Assembly (NCBI GenBank): GCA_928724745.1
Contig: CAKMXJ010000016.1
Location: forward strand, 582,001 to 646,000
Direction of reading: 5' to 3'
Length of the DNA: 64,000 bases
Source of the DNA: Anthracocystis setariae
Lineage: Eukaryota > Basidiomycota > Ustilaginomycetes > Ustilaginales > Ustilaginaceae
In this document: positions 15,401-23,027 of the stretch, in pieces
Numbering within the stretch: position 1 is the first letter of the stretch
Layout: each line of letters opens with the position of its first letter
Notes under the pieces: model-generated
What the model was told of the DNA's origin: nothing
The model's input: the letters and a program-made list of their open reading frames with translations, nothing else
The model's database searches: none
Position numbers and translations under genes: made by a program

Positions 15401-18400
15401 AGGTCACGCAGCGTGACGAATGCCTGCTTCGTCTCGAAGACGCGACCGGCTTGTCGACGTTTCTGCAGTTCCTCGAAGACGCCGACGATGCGAGAAGAGT
15501 AGGAGGGCGCGATCTTGCATCGGTTGGTGAGGATGGTTTCGAGCTCGGCACGTGGAACGTCGTCGAAGTGAAGCTCGAGGAATCGATTGCGGAAGGCTCG
15601 GCTTAGGACCTTTCGTCCAGCGTAGAGGCCGGGAGGGTTCTGGGTGGCGAAAAGCATGAAGTGAGGATGGGGCGTGACCACTTCACCTGTCTCGGGGATG
15701 ACCAGCTCACGATTGTCGTCCAGCAGACGATTGAGCGCCTCAAGGACGTCGGTGGGAGCCAAGTTGAGCTCATCGAGCACGATCCAGTCACCTCTCCGAA
15801 GCGCCTTGACAAGCAAGCCTTCCTGGAAGCTGAGCTTGCCGGAATCTGGATCGGAAGCATACGAGCCAATGTATTCTTGGATATCGGTGTGTTCGTGGTT
15901 GTTGATGCGCACAAAGCGATGGCCGGTACGTCGGGCCAGATACTCGACGGCACTGGTTTTGCCCGCAGAGGTAGGGCCCTGAACGAGGACGGGGAAGCGA
16001 CGGGTCAATGCGGCTCGAGACAGACCAACGAGCTTGCTCTGCACCGATGGCGTAAGGATGAAGTCTTCGGCCGCGTCCAACGGGACGGGGCCGGTGGGCA
16101 ACCAGAAAGGCCCGACTTGGACAAACTTGCCCTCATCTGCTCCGTGGGGAGCCGGAGGAACGAACGTAGCGATGGCGCGAGCATTCTTGGCCTTGGACAA
16201 GGTGTGCTTCTCGATGATTGCGCGGACGGTCCTGGTACTGGCATCGTCGAGCAGCAGCGTGAATGCCATGACGAAGCCTTCCCAAAGACTACGACGTAAC
16301 CCATACTGAGGGGCAATGTCAGTGGCGAAGGTCAAAGCGCGCGAAAGGGTGCGAATCGAAAAGTGGGGTCTTTGGTTGGCGCCATCCGCCAATTGATGCT
16401 GTTGAGCCAGCTGTCGGATCTCAGCATAGCATTCGGCTACGTCCATGATGGCGCCACGATCGCCAACGGCATGTTCGCCAATGTACTTTTCCACAATCGC
16501 CGTGAGTGCTTCACGGTCGCTGTCTGGGCTAGGCACGTATAGCTCGGTAAAGCGTGACCTTAAGCTGGCGGGTAGGTCCTTCTTGCCGACATCGGTGGCT
16601 GGATTCATGCAAGCAAAAAGGCGGAAGTTGGGATGCCTAGGAATCGGCTCCAGATCGCCCCGTTCCGTGAGCGTGATGCTGGAGGTGGCCGACTGGAGGA
16701 GGCCTGTAAGACTGTCAAGCGTCTCAGCGGCTGCCAGGTTGATCTCGTCGAGCAAGATCCAGTCGCCCAGGCGCAACGCCTTGGCCAAAGGCCCCTCGAC
16801 AAACGAGAAGACAAGATTCTTCTTCTTGCTTCCGTGTTGAAGACCGAAATCTCTGGCCTTGGCGTCGAGCTCGTTCCATTCCCGGTCCAGCTCTGCATCT
16901 GCTCGTGCGTCGTCTACGTGGGAAGGTGACCCTTCGGTCGCTCCGCGCTCCGTCTTGCGCTTCTTCCTCGAGCCAGTGCTCGGAGTAACGTCGGCGTCGG
17001 CGGTGATGCTCGCGTCAACTTCGTCGGCCGGACCGTTCTTGAAAGCCCCCTTCTTTCGTTGGCAAGCCATCTTGGCGGATTCGCGCCAGAGAAGTGCCAG
17101 TCGCGACCACTTGCCTGCAAGGAAGGCTTTGCGCTCCGCCTCGACGAAGCGAGCATTGCGACGAGATGAAAAGGTACGAGCAAAGAGGGAGCTCCATTGG
17201 TCGTGCAATTCGGTCGCGGGCACCTTGGGGTCGAGCGGTTTGAAAGCGCCAAGAAGGTCGCCGCTTTCGGTCTGCTGGCTGAGATTGAGCGCGGTCATAG
17301 GTTGACCCAGGAGCGATGCGAGCTGCTGGACGACCGTCGTTTTACCCGTGCCCGTTTCCCCGACAAGCAGCACGGGCTCAGCCAGTGCTGTTGCAACGGT
17401 GAGCCTCTCGAGCAGAAGCAACGAAGGCTTCGTCATGGCAAACTTTTTCGAGACCGGTGCAGCGCGTCTGGCGGTCGCCTTGGAGCGGCGAGATAGTTCG
17501 CAGCGCCCGATTCGGATGAGACTGCCAGCATCGGTTGAATGTGCCGTGGCGACCATGTCGGCGGTAGTCTCTGCCGACCTTACGGACAGTTCAGGGATGC
17601 GCTGCTTGAGGGCCCACCATGCGCGTTCGCTGGTCAGTCCGAGCTCTTCGGCAAGAAGCTCCACCATGGCACTGTAACGATCCACAGCCTTTCCAAAGAC
17701 AGGCTTTGCCACTGTGTGTAGGGCAGGAGCCGCGTCCTGGACGGCAGGCACTGAGCCGAGGAAAATGTCGCATGCCTCGATGAAGATCTCCTCCTGCTGG
17801 ACGGGGTTGCTGAGTGGGTCTGCCAGTCCTGCATGTTCGGCAGACAAGAGGCGTTCAACGCGACGGCACCACTTGATGAGATCGCGCAGAGTTGCGGTGC
17901 GTACGCTTCCTGCACTGGCAGATGTTCGTGATGCTCCTGGCTGGTACGAAGCTGCCGAAGGTTGCGTGGCTCGTTGAAGTTTGTACCAGGTGGCAACCAA
18001 GCGGTCTACGAAGCGCGACTGCTGGGCTGTGAGGCGCGGAAACTTGTTTCGCAGGATGCTGCTGACGTCGAGCGGGCTTGGCGAATCGATATCGACTTCG
18101 GACCAATGAGAGCTGCCCAAGAACGTGGCAGAGGTGCCATGCCGTGCCGAGCATGCAACGGAGCGTGTAGCAAACAGAGCAAAACCCTTGCCAGCTTCGA
18201 CTTTGCCACGACTTCCAAGATCTACGGTGACGCGCGTACCGGGGGCCTTGGTAGGTCCAAGCTGTTCGACGAGGCGTGCTACCGTGCTGAGCACTTCTGA
18301 GCCTGCTTTGTCGATGTCCTCGAGCACGATCCATTTGCCCTGACGAACAGCACGCGTCAGTGCTCCTTCCGTCCATTCAAACTTGCCTGGTTCGGTAGGA

Positions 18401-19650
18401 CTTGATACAAACGAGCCGAGGAGCTGCTTTGCATCGATACCAGATTGATCTCCGAGCTGGATGGTGAGAAGATGGATGTTCGTTGATGGTGATTCGACGC
18501 CTTTGAGTGATTGGGCGAGATGGCGGATGAGAGTCGATTTGCCACTCGAAGGGGGTCCTGAAATCAGAATTGGGTATTTGAGGCTGAGTCGAAGGGCAAG
18601 CTCGGAAAGTGAAGGCTTGATCCCTGCCGTCTCAACAAACCGATCCTCGGGAGACTGCGTCGTTGCTGCCTCGCTGCGGGCGAAACAAGGAAGAAGCACG
18701 CCACCGATGCAGCGGATCCCAGGCGAGAGGTGCTCGTCGGAAAGGGGTAGATGAGTTGGATGTGCGTCAGCAGAAGACGCCTCTGTGGGTTCGTCACCTT
18801 TGACAGAGGAAGCGAGGTAGATGACGCTACGAGATGCCACTAGATTGCGGGCGCGTTCGATGCGTGTGAACTCTTCCGCTTCGAGCGTGGATACGTGGAT
18901 GCCGTCGGATTCGAAGGCGAGCGGCGCTACCGCATCCATGCTGTCAAGGTCGGATCCGCCGACCGAAAACAGATTCAGACATCGCTCCTGCAAATGAAGA
19001 TAGCCTTCTTCACTGACTTGCTGCTGTAAAGCGAAAAACTTGAGCGCCAGCAGGCGCGTGGAAATCGGATCGGATACTTCCGAAGACAGCGCGACTTTGT
19101 GCGCCCATTCGGCGTAAGAGCGACCGATTTTGTCGGAAAGGGAGTCAGGGACGGCAGTGACGATGCGAATGAGAGCCAATAGCACCTGGTTGCGGGTTTC
19201 CGGCTGCGCGGTGGAGATGCGCGAATGTAGCTGAGCAAATATCGGTCGGCTAAGGAAGCCAGAAAGCAGATCATACAACCCAGGGAAGACGCCGATCAGA
19301 AGGGCAAATGCATGCAGGACTTGAACGCAGCTTTGCACATCGTTCAACTGGTTTTCGGCCGAAGCTAAGCCACGAGCGAGCAGCTCGAGCACCAAAGGCT
19401 TACACTGCGCTGCTACAGAGAGGGTGCAACCGGGCATCAACAGAATGGTTCCAAGCTTGTTAAGGACAGCGGATGTGGTAAGGGCCTGACCCGAAGCCAA
19501 CTGTGGGAGAAGCTCATGCACACCTGCATTCTCGGAGAGCTCCTCTGCCAGCGCTTTGCAGCTGGCAACAACGTCGAGATCCAAGGCGGAACGAGGCGAT
19601 GGAGCCCGAGCTTCGGCAGCATCCGTAATCAGATTTGTGACGAGCCCCAT
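3436..19650 (-). CDS. MDN1: Midasin, dynein-like AAA+ ATPase of 60S ribosome assembly
   Basis: Giant single-exon gene of 5404 residues (yeast Rea1/Mdn1 has about 4900). Midasin strips assembly factors such as Rsa4 and Ytm1 from pre-60S particles in the nucleolus and nucleoplasm. Six Walker A motifs are visible near residues 365 (GPPSSGKST), 765 (GETGTGKTT), 1225 (GPTSAGKTS), 1528 (GETGAGKTS), 1938 (GSPGAGKTS) and 2250 (GPTGSGKTS). Walker B motifs follow, such as LLDEINLA; the sixth is degenerate (MLDNANL). A long linker leads to a D/E-rich segment at about 4415-5075, then a C-terminal MIDAS domain with DxSxS (DDSRS) near residue 5174. The start is the first in-frame ATG; the frame upstream offers only TTG. 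It is divergent from RPA12 across a 539-bp spacer, so both ribosome-biogenesis genes may share a promoter. Assignment is secure; the exact N-terminus is less so. Confidence 0.97.
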   Translation of the reverse strand: MGLVTNLITDAAEARAPSPRSALDLDVVASCKALAEELSENAGVHELLPQLASGQALTTSAVLNKLGTILLMPGCTLSVAAQCKPLVLELLARGLASAENQLNDVQSCVQVLHAFALLIGVFPGLYDLLSGFLSRPIFAQLHSRISTAQPETRNQVLLALIRIVTAVPDSLSDKIGRSYAEWAHKVALSSEVSDPISTRLLALKFFALQQQVSEEGYLHLQERCLNLFSVGGSDLDSMDAVAPLAFESDGIHVSTLEAEEFTRIERARNLVASRSVIYLASSVKGDEPTEASSADAHPTHLPLSDEHLSPGIRCIGGVLLPCFARSEAATTQSPEDRFVETAGIKPSLSELALRLSLKYPILISGPPSSGKSTLIRHLAQSLKGVESPSTNIHLLTIQLGDQSGIDAKQLLGSFVSSPTEPGKFEWTEGALTRAVRQGKWIVLEDIDKAGSEVLSTVARLVEQLGPTKAPGTRVTVDLGSRGKVEAGKGFALFATRSVACSARHGTSATFLGSSHWSEVDIDSPSPLDVSSILRNKFPRLTAQQSRFVDRLVATWYKLQRATQPSAASYQPGASRTSASAGSVRTATLRDLIKWCRRVERLLSAEHAGLADPLSNPVQQEEIFIEACDIFLGSVPAVQDAAPALHTVAKPVFGKAVDRYSAMVELLAEELGLTSERAWWALKQRIPELSVRSAETTADMVATAHSTDAGSLIRIGRCELSRRSKATARRAAPVSKKFAMTKPSLLLLERLTVATALAEPVLLVGETGTGKTTVVQQLASLLGQPMTALNLSQQTESGDLLGAFKPLDPKVPATELHDQWSSLFARTFSSRRNARFVEAERKAFLAGKWSRLALLWRESAKMACQRKKGAFKNGPADEVDASITADADVTPSTGSRKKRKTERGATEGSPSHVDDARADAELDREWNELDAKARDFGLQHGSKKKNLVFSFVEGPLAKALRLGDWILLDEINLAAAETLDSLTGLLQSATSSITLTERGDLEPIPRHPNFRLFACMNPATDVGKKDLPASLRSRFTELYVPSPDSDREALTAIVEKYIGEHAVGDRGAIMDVAECYAEIRQLAQQHQLADGANQRPHFSIRTLSRALTFATDIAPQYGLRRSLWEGFVMAFTLLLDDASTRTVRAIIEKHTLSKAKNARAIATFVPPAPHGADEGKFVQVGPFWLPTGPVPLDAAEDFILTPSVQSKLVGLSRAALTRRFPVLVQGPTSAGKTSAVEYLARRTGHRFVRINNHEHTDIQEYIGSYASDPDSGKLSFQEGLLVKALRRGDWIVLDELNLAPTDVLEALNRLLDDNRELVIPETGEVVTPHPHFMLFATQNPPGLYAGRKVLSRAFRNRFLELHFDDVPRAELETILTNRCKIAPSYSSRIVGVFEELQKRRQAGRVFETKQAFVTLRDLFRWGHREAVGYQQLAENGYMLIAERARRADDKETVKDVIEKIMRVKLDVDRMYRLEGPESEATLARMGDGLGSAIIGALSNTSIVRTSAFQRLLCLVATSLRYNEPVLLVGETGAGKTSVCEVLATAFGRDLHCVNCHQNTDTADLLGGQRPLRNRAAQQSAAKESSIEALDALQIPHTLDAQSRLEDVASVLEAVLSKEPEHLTSLPENQKEEARQMLQTALRSVYQASALFEWQDGPLVQAMRAGDHILLDEISLADDSVLERLNSVLEPARTLVLAERATSSSQLTSEADISASHITGANGFQVLATMNPGGDYGKKELSPALRNRFTEIWVPHVDIRSDLIQIINAQWKDASLSTWTEPIIDFTDWFIHQIGGRDPSGLGLRDLLTWASFMNELSAKASLDPALAFAHGASLIVIDGLGALPATAAMTAAGLNQLRDRCLAKVAELISPTQYDPKQSSLFEVEVSNEQLRIGPFSIARGSLAQTSGSFSFGARTSASNAMRVLRALSVPGKSVLLEGSPGAGKTSLITALAAGAGRPLTRINLSDQTELVDLFGSDMPLEGGGPGEFAWRDAAFLTAMQQGEWVLLDEMNLASQTVLEGLNSCLDHRGTVYVPELGRSFTKHPDFRIFAAQNPHHQGGGRKGLPKSFLNRFIKVHIDELTGDDILTISTHLFPKFDQDQLRRMIHFNFELHHEVVVKHSFGRIGAPWEFNLRDLMRWLDLLHTDLGLNKIGDPIEHLASLYVQRFRTAADRQAARELFRKSFGEVAALNSRAVPTLTSKYLRIGHAVMQRRPALGTQKQRLVLLQSQLPVLETLMDCVRKEWLAILVGPTGSGKTSMVRLLSQVAGAPLEEFQMNSGTDTMDLIGTFEQYDPQARYRDALASLLLEMQRIAEQVFASGNAQLCAFLEAKQALEIGVGSSGRTIDAKKRISALESIRDATDGIDDATFCKALDDATALALELNHTSEQSQKATGRFEWIDGPLLRALQEGHWLMLDNANLCSASVLDRLNSLFEVNGSLVISERGIVDGKVPVVRPHPNFRVFMCLDPRHGELSRAMRNRGIEISLLPQSDTASSDLERLSSLCGADAMLPMTVTRSTQRELMEASIRTQMLQHGLAQNTALLEAQQVSASLERKAAVWAASQLILTNSALAAAALPLYVVGLDSAASQAGASLLVRMSSPKALTLTSPVAARYTSWRPETTLALLQEVISSAQPLHSSMHAQQVSLVDSGRLSHDLADGLAFDLRYDDNVCRLLEAQMVPSQAAQLLLAAMVHRLETRRIAEAASAKRMQDLSILERSARLSSTALVHDEDQATTAVRNVFPLIVAVQRTVLTAMRSGDFQSVPSSSLRQIDLLMRSAEYLQTLCSTSDLDFSSMQIIVRFMSRLLKDVTAGGIETDNVLSEIVELLGGSLELTSGKAFFAIWALFGAEQGMQTNLYRLVCDEAALLPAAADGLLRNALDVAATLCIAGKQSAAPAQRKEMLQLGWQTLKWIRSTGHKAAIEAQEQHARSNAFETAENALLSIAEVSIKTPDCLLGNSQASRMRLVMHLLESHPSPSFQVAAASCKAALWAMDIAAPRSNALLSDLTWIRRLWSSKTGADGPSYVLRPVLLCTLLESRFGSRSLLEKTHHDALVGRMIRTAGVSLPASSASREEKLTQILVRFVCFVSETLYKAAHKEIAEHDVPTWKSTVTVQQCSTALKTLQEVGEAHLPDVTAAALTDWTAFLENELEPMLNPGSDEKDSTLLGKAWVATSLALLRLYMPNVALDPIVARRTMANFGEYCREQLQVALELEMHAEAIVTGETSNRVIQDLRKQIEESTLQLRGQGGDRDQAWRKPNLRLLSQFYRETSSFLKEVLSPERMADLVRALVYGPSEQAEQREVSLQASVLSFGDRLRKTFAELRDMVEPITASLLQLQLGLCLVKQAARIASAPADVKQRAEIVSALVTFPTARSSSLLLRTDLTSQLQARSDVSASLLIASTAAVAYDKATLVTEALEDPVTLRNVSRSYERIFQLWSLDRERAKREEEENTSLYKSRKIEESIELDAEAEEQEFHSLFPEYDDDVLDGVKQTTEANGEESRHKGMLLPPTRYAAILHAHMAIFGSSEGKMASTMYHQERDRLVTKLLRKHHEDWHESLDQIGAAFGLSAAIDDQLASTRMLKDFNFYLDPQPSEVRKATAMVEELRTRLSALIHDWPEQMVLQHIRDRCDAVLRLDSASPIAKMLSALEQLLTHTEDWEGFASSETSIQANRERISTQIIEWRRLELSCWGELLNTQARNFQEEVGEWWFRVYEIVIRGTRAAFAEGPEAFQQHIEQLIDAVDQFVRSSPLGQFEGRLSLLESFARFVGRLVRFAPPKDSNGLREIGMVLHNVTTFFRQFDERISHTLHSQRTALEKDILGFIKLASWKDINIHALKQSAQKTHRQLHKTLRKFRDVLRQPVDPMLASHLDALSRKDIPPLSLDSQSRNEIPDVSSEAWKEAVLLASANETAPEHIRHLSKTLSVLQKMGGDSLWPTLLQSIATAADVADLADEIVDRQQQLAKLTPAFSKEDNEKAIKNLTARKRKAWSDLLKELRRIGLSSFLKTDVAAVNQSVMHIYTRPALLSVCPDSLSCEQFAIVEKLFFRLLATLPKVRDSLQGHSADLSTAELQRGVNYIEHVTHLVLQERDRMHSELETLSSLEAFTHRMRDLHAVPLGTTIRATKSSPFRALADFLARLANAVEEIKAQAPRFLATTAFPAAASDVLLARLPAWTAELVHCASKIQKTAKAAPARGSKSFVLTEQEREDVEASGQLIEGVAQDLRTHLDVLPALESLLHPVWKWALTGSTLVEQCLATLELPIEGTCQAEDLVQQANTVVSAVLQVAQDARRTGAASSAADKAAAEDSAENLPDKIIVDELKNLRKQQAVLRSSSVLSEVEKMFEVARQLARDPGAEQLVQVQLAGVYPFLHEFSELLRAHLLASAHFSRSLLKLDHTLCHLMTALASKGFCKPPEEQQDDDGEGDDGEPEGGTGLGDGSGAKDITDQMEDDDEIEELQKDDPADEGDEGDKTEREKNAKEADNDFGGDLEDISVDGDDEGGSDQGEEGDEQEHEEAVGNVDPLDPNAVDEKVWDGNEDEEDDKKDAPEDKTNKDLGANDADSKEAESVPKTDDSTAADDKKQKQELPAEGSRDEQQPEADSKADPTEAEEGADPDSNEPEDGDGDDEEGKRPEEENEEADPQGEGGGRQLDQDVDQGENLDLDEDLNMDGMDGLSDGDRDEDDDGLDEFSDIEQPEDQREQVNDKALDELVDDQNRDEPDNKMDTEETADGEVADQQPEDDLKVDKDEGEDAMDEDGEEDEADPAKQQPRSGAENSAGSLQDQVDPFDIDAVDQGADDGGQNESANQQQSSRAQSGRRVDARKDQSQAEHGMDVDDSGEAPPQEQAEQPPSADERGARAHQAERNDGSGDTEQDGEGESDPNPLRKLGDALEQFRRRMQQIQSASADQEETSGDKADHDGEGLPEDTDVEHVVNEEDAEMQALGAAQEQDEVRKLGDLGIEDQDEALGAKPRGEDVHDEDEPEQQGPAPLPEQPEKQERNATNDSQQKAFMPSDLKPPSSSLTPEQQAMLDRDGDANMADDVQVEEESVEDEAMTPLPDDVREEADDEVQQQLEVFRNVTSSEERLAKAGDLWRSYASLTADLAFSLCEQLRLILAPTLATRLNGDFRTGKRLNMRKIVPFIASDFAKDKIWLRRTKPSSREYQVMLAIDDSRSMSESRSAHLAYQTLALVTGALSRLEVGDVSICRFGEGVESLHDFGKGSFNDQNGAHVIDRLGFQQKKTNVLKLVETSLETLAEARAGRSSSSASQGGDLWQLEIIISDGICQDHAKLRSLLRRAAEQRVMLVFIVIDSLQPPPTASGTSTPVVGKPAVPQSRSSILDMTNASYHTDANGRLQLKMERYMDTFPFDYYVVVREVEALPEVLSATLRQWVEKIRETES

Positions 19651-20017
19651 TCTGCTGGAGGTCAAGGCTTGTGGGCCAATGAGAAAGATGTGATCAGATG
19701 AAGGTCGTGTGCATGTGATGTCGAAGTGATTGTGGCGCAGTCGACCGAGTTTGGAAAATCCGATGAGGCACCGATCGTTCTGCCGCGAGAACCCTGTTGT
19801 GATGGTGGACGGTGTACAATGCGGCTAGCGTAGAGCTGTTCTGCTCCTCCTGATGATGTCGGGAAGAGCAACTGCTGACCAAGATGGGAGACCAAAAAAG
19901 TGAGAACACGCATAGGCTCCTCCTCTTGCATTGCTTTCTTCGTCTGCGTTTTCTTCTTCTTCCAGTCTTCCCGCCGTCACCTCCACCGCGTCCCCCAGCT
20001 CGAAATTTTTCTGAGCT

Positions 20018-20048
<31 letters not shown>

Positions 20049-20189
20049 GGGACACCGGGCTCTGAAGAAACAGTCCGAGTCCCGAGATTCAATTCCAACT
20101 TTTTTTGTTTGAACGATATCCTACATTTATCCTTCCCGACCTGATTGGCATCGCTCTCTTTTCTTCACCTTCGGATCATCAAGATCAAG
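19651..20189. promoter_or_regulatory. Divergent MDN1/RPA12 intergenic promoter region
   Basis: This 539-bp spacer lies between two divergent genes that both serve ribosome production. It contains an uninterrupted run of 28 T on the + strand (20021-20048) and pyrimidine-rich sequence around it. Poly(dA:dT) tracts commonly exclude nucleosomes in fungal promoters, so the tract may keep the shared promoter open; that role is inference. No TATA box or named factor site was identified. Confidence 0.5.
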
Positions 20190-20683
20190 ATGACGGCGCT
20201 TCCCGGTAAGTACATCTTGTAGCGGTGCATTATTGATGCAGAGAACATCCTGACTGAACTTGGTAAGCTTGCGCTTTCATGCCGTAATCTGCTCCATTGC
20301 TGTCAACAGACAAGATCGGCTCGTTGCTCTTCTGTCCGAATTGCGGTTCTCTGCTTGATGTTCCTGGCGACGAAGACTTCATCAAGTGCGCTCCATGCGG
20401 TGCCGTTCAAAATGCAAAAGTTTACGACAACCTCTCCATCGTAACACGCTCGCACCCATCAGCCTTCCCATCAGCCCTCCGTCAAAAACGCCAACTAGTC
20501 AACACAGCAGCAGCGTTAGGCGACGAAACGAAGCCTCAAGAAGCCACCATCAAAGAAAAGTGCCCAGGATGCGGCAACGAAGAGATGAACTTCCACACAC
20601 TCCAGCTTCGTTCGGCAGACGAAGGCACCACCGTCTTCTATGACTGCCCCAAGTGTGGCTACAAATTCAGCCAAAACAACTAA
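20190..20683 (+). CDS. RPA12: RNA polymerase I subunit RPA12 (zinc-ribbon protein)
   Basis: Two-exon model: exon 1 20190-20205, intron 20206-20309 (GTAAGT...CAG), exon 2 20310-20683, giving 129 residues; the family is about 110-130. RPA12 is the Pol I subunit that combines TFIIB/Rpb9-like and TFIIS-like zinc ribbons and supports RNA cleavage and termination at rDNA. The N-terminal ribbon shows CPNC and CAPC pairs. The C-terminal ribbon shows CPGC and CPKC pairs flanking LQLRSADEG, the invariant acidic hairpin motif of this family. An in-frame 21-nt alternative exon at 20242-20262 (7 extra residues) is possible, but it would need a 36-nt intron and covers the likely branch site, so I prefer the single 104-nt intron. 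Convergent with ATG7, 142 bp apart. Confidence 0.94.
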
Positions 20684-20825
20684 GCTGTCTGCAGCTCGTC
20701 CAGCCGCAAATCGTCCCGGTCCTCTTCCATCTGCATCCCGGTCCCGTCATTGTGTATTATTAGTATCTGGCTGTTACGGCTGCGTTCATTGAATGTGTTT
20801 GCGTATCTGTTTGATAGCATCGCCA

Positions 20826-23027
20826 TCACAAGTCAGCCTCATCCTCGTCCTCGACATCCCAGTCCACAGCCGCTTCCAGCTCTTCTGCTTCCTGGTACAT
20901 CTTGTCCAAGCCTGTCAGCTTTTCCAGGTACTGCTCCTCGTTGAATGCTTTCCGGAGCATCTCGAACCCTTGCGACTGGTACGCTTCGATCACCGCTGCA
21001 CTACAGCCCGTGCAACGGTCGTACGCCTGTCCCACCACCCTCAACGTGTTGAACTGGGCCAGGAAGCCTCGTAGCTGGTGCGGAACAATGCCCAGGGTGG
21101 TCGTTGCATTCGCGATGGCCTGCGAGTCTTCAACGCCTTGTCGAGAGGACTCCCCAGCTGTGGCAGGGGCATGTACGCCGAGCTCGTGCTGCAAAACGGA
21201 CACCATGAGTTCGACTGCTGATGCACTTGCGATCGCAGCCAGACCTGGCCTTGTGACGGTACACATTTGGTCCAGGGTTCGATCGGTGAGCGAGTCAGAA
21301 GGAGCGACGACATCGTTGCAGAAGTAACAGCCAAGACGTCCATGCCAGCTCTTGCTCGCGTCTGTGCCTACGGCGCTCGTCTTCGGCGATGCTCCATGTC
21401 GCATGACCAAATAACTGTCGAAGCCAAGGGCAGCATTGATGACCAACTTGTCTTTGGCTGCACCCAGGAGCGTGGGCAGCCATCGAGACTCTCTTGAATC
21501 CATGAGCAGGTAGACGGTATCGTGCTCATCGACCAGCTTCGCCAAGACCTCGACATCTGCTTTGACTTGCTCCTCGCTGCTGCTGGGTATCGGGTGACCG
21601 GGCATGGGTATACTGAGGCTAATGCCTTTTGCGTCGACTCCGGGATAGATGCGCTTCAACCTCTTTGCAGCACACTCGGCCTTGGGCTGTCCGCCATCGA
21701 GACAATCTTCAAAGTCGAACAGCGGTTGTCGGACAGGGTTGGAGAATGACACCTTTGCGGAATCCACGAGCGTAATCTGGCGCACACCCCACCCAAGAAG
21801 AGTGCGAGCGACGTAACAGCCAAGCGTCCCTGCGCCAAGTAGCAGGCAGCGAGTGGATTGGATGGTCTCCAGTTTGATCTCTGGCATGATCCTCCAGCGC
21901 ATCAACTTCAAGTTGAGATCGACCGCTTGATCCGCCAACTTAGTCGGATCCATCAGAGGTCCCAGATCTGCTATCTTGGGCGCCAATTTGCCTTGGGCGT
22001 TGCGCTCCCACCCCACACCGCTCGGAACAAGTGCATCTTTTCTTGAGATCCTGGTCTTGCGCCCCTGCACCTCGATGCCGCTCCTTGACGAACCGTCCGC
22101 CGACGGTGGAAGATCGACACGTCCCACCACACTGCGAAGCTTGCCGTGATCGCCATCTGCAGCTGCGCTTGAAAGCTCGTCCTTCCAGCAGATCACCTGG
22201 GCGCTCTCCAATCCGAACTTGGCGTGAAGGTATGCCAGCAAATTACGTAGAGGCCAGCCTGGTATTTGTGCTGCACCGGAAGGGTCAACGAAGCCAATGT
22301 ACCTCTCGTCCTCTGGCACTCCTTCGAAGAAAGAGGTGTATGCTGAGATCCTGCTGCACTGTGAATCACCGTCCGGACTAAGCTTGCACAGGAAGAAGCC
22401 CTTTCCGTGGCTCTGCTGCTGCATCCAGGTGGCCACCGTGCTATATTGGGATGCCGACAGGATAGAATCGATCGGCTTCCAGGCATCTGCGTCGTCTGTG
22501 GCCTCAGCGAGCTGCCACGATGGGTCGGTGACCAACGCTGGATACGCGAACCAGTAATAGAACTTATATTTCTTGAGGTCGGCAAAAGTGAGGGCGAGGA
22601 ATGTAGTGAGGTGGATTTCGGGACGCTCGTCATCGCTCAGAAGCCCGCGCCAGATATTCTGCAGGGTATTGTCGAAGATGGACTGTTTCTCTGCGTTGCG
22701 AAAAGCCTCGATGGTGTTGAAGTTCTTCAGAAAGCCGCGAGCAACGATCGAGTTTTGCTGATGAGGAAGGAAAGCCGAGGGAGGTGGATTCAGTGATTGG
22801 GCAAGGTGGTCCGGTGCTTGTATACTGGCAGCATCCAAGCCGATTTGACTTCCCAGCGATACCGTTTCACCCGTCTGGCGATCCAAGATCACTTTGCCAG
22901 CGGTGTAACGGGCGCTGATCTCGACAGCCTCGTCGCTGAGTTGAAGCTTGTCGATTTTAAGCGAGGATAGCTCCTGCCAGAAGGTCGGATGGATGCTGGC
23001 ATTGAATGGGGCGAACTGAAGGATCAT
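20826..23027 (-). CDS. ATG7: Autophagy E1-like activating enzyme ATG7
   Basis: Single-exon gene, 733 residues from the ATG that begins MILQFAPF, a typical ATG7 N-terminus (yeast Atg7 has 630). The frame is open further upstream, but that part does not resemble the family. ATG7 activates Atg8 and Atg12 as thioesters and passes them to Atg3 and Atg10 in the cytosol. An N-terminal domain for E2 binding precedes the adenylation domain, with the nucleotide-binding GAGTLG near residue 397 and a downstream DSRESRW motif. The catalytic cysteine is C589 in DQMCTVTRPG. The C-terminal tail is acidic, as expected for the Atg8-binding extension. Confidence 0.97.
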   Translation of the reverse strand: MILQFAPFNASIHPTFWQELSSLKIDKLQLSDEAVEISARYTAGKVILDRQTGETVSLGSQIGLDAASIQAPDHLAQSLNPPPSAFLPHQQNSIVARGFLKNFNTIEAFRNAEKQSIFDNTLQNIWRGLLSDDERPEIHLTTFLALTFADLKKYKFYYWFAYPALVTDPSWQLAEATDDADAWKPIDSILSASQYSTVATWMQQQSHGKGFFLCKLSPDGDSQCSRISAYTSFFEGVPEDERYIGFVDPSGAAQIPGWPLRNLLAYLHAKFGLESAQVICWKDELSSAAADGDHGKLRSVVGRVDLPPSADGSSRSGIEVQGRKTRISRKDALVPSGVGWERNAQGKLAPKIADLGPLMDPTKLADQAVDLNLKLMRWRIMPEIKLETIQSTRCLLLGAGTLGCYVARTLLGWGVRQITLVDSAKVSFSNPVRQPLFDFEDCLDGGQPKAECAAKRLKRIYPGVDAKGISLSIPMPGHPIPSSSEEQVKADVEVLAKLVDEHDTVYLLMDSRESRWLPTLLGAAKDKLVINAALGFDSYLVMRHGASPKTSAVGTDASKSWHGRLGCYFCNDVVAPSDSLTDRTLDQMCTVTRPGLAAIASASAVELMVSVLQHELGVHAPATAGESSRQGVEDSQAIANATTTLGIVPHQLRGFLAQFNTLRVVGQAYDRCTGCSAAVIEAYQSQGFEMLRKAFNEEQYLEKLTGLDKMYQEAEELEAAVDWDVEDEDEADL

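Noticed and set aside
20242..20262. 21-nt extra exon in RPA12
   Set aside because: In frame and flanked by AG and GT, but it would require a 36-nt intron and contains the best branch-site candidate; the family N-terminus does not need it.
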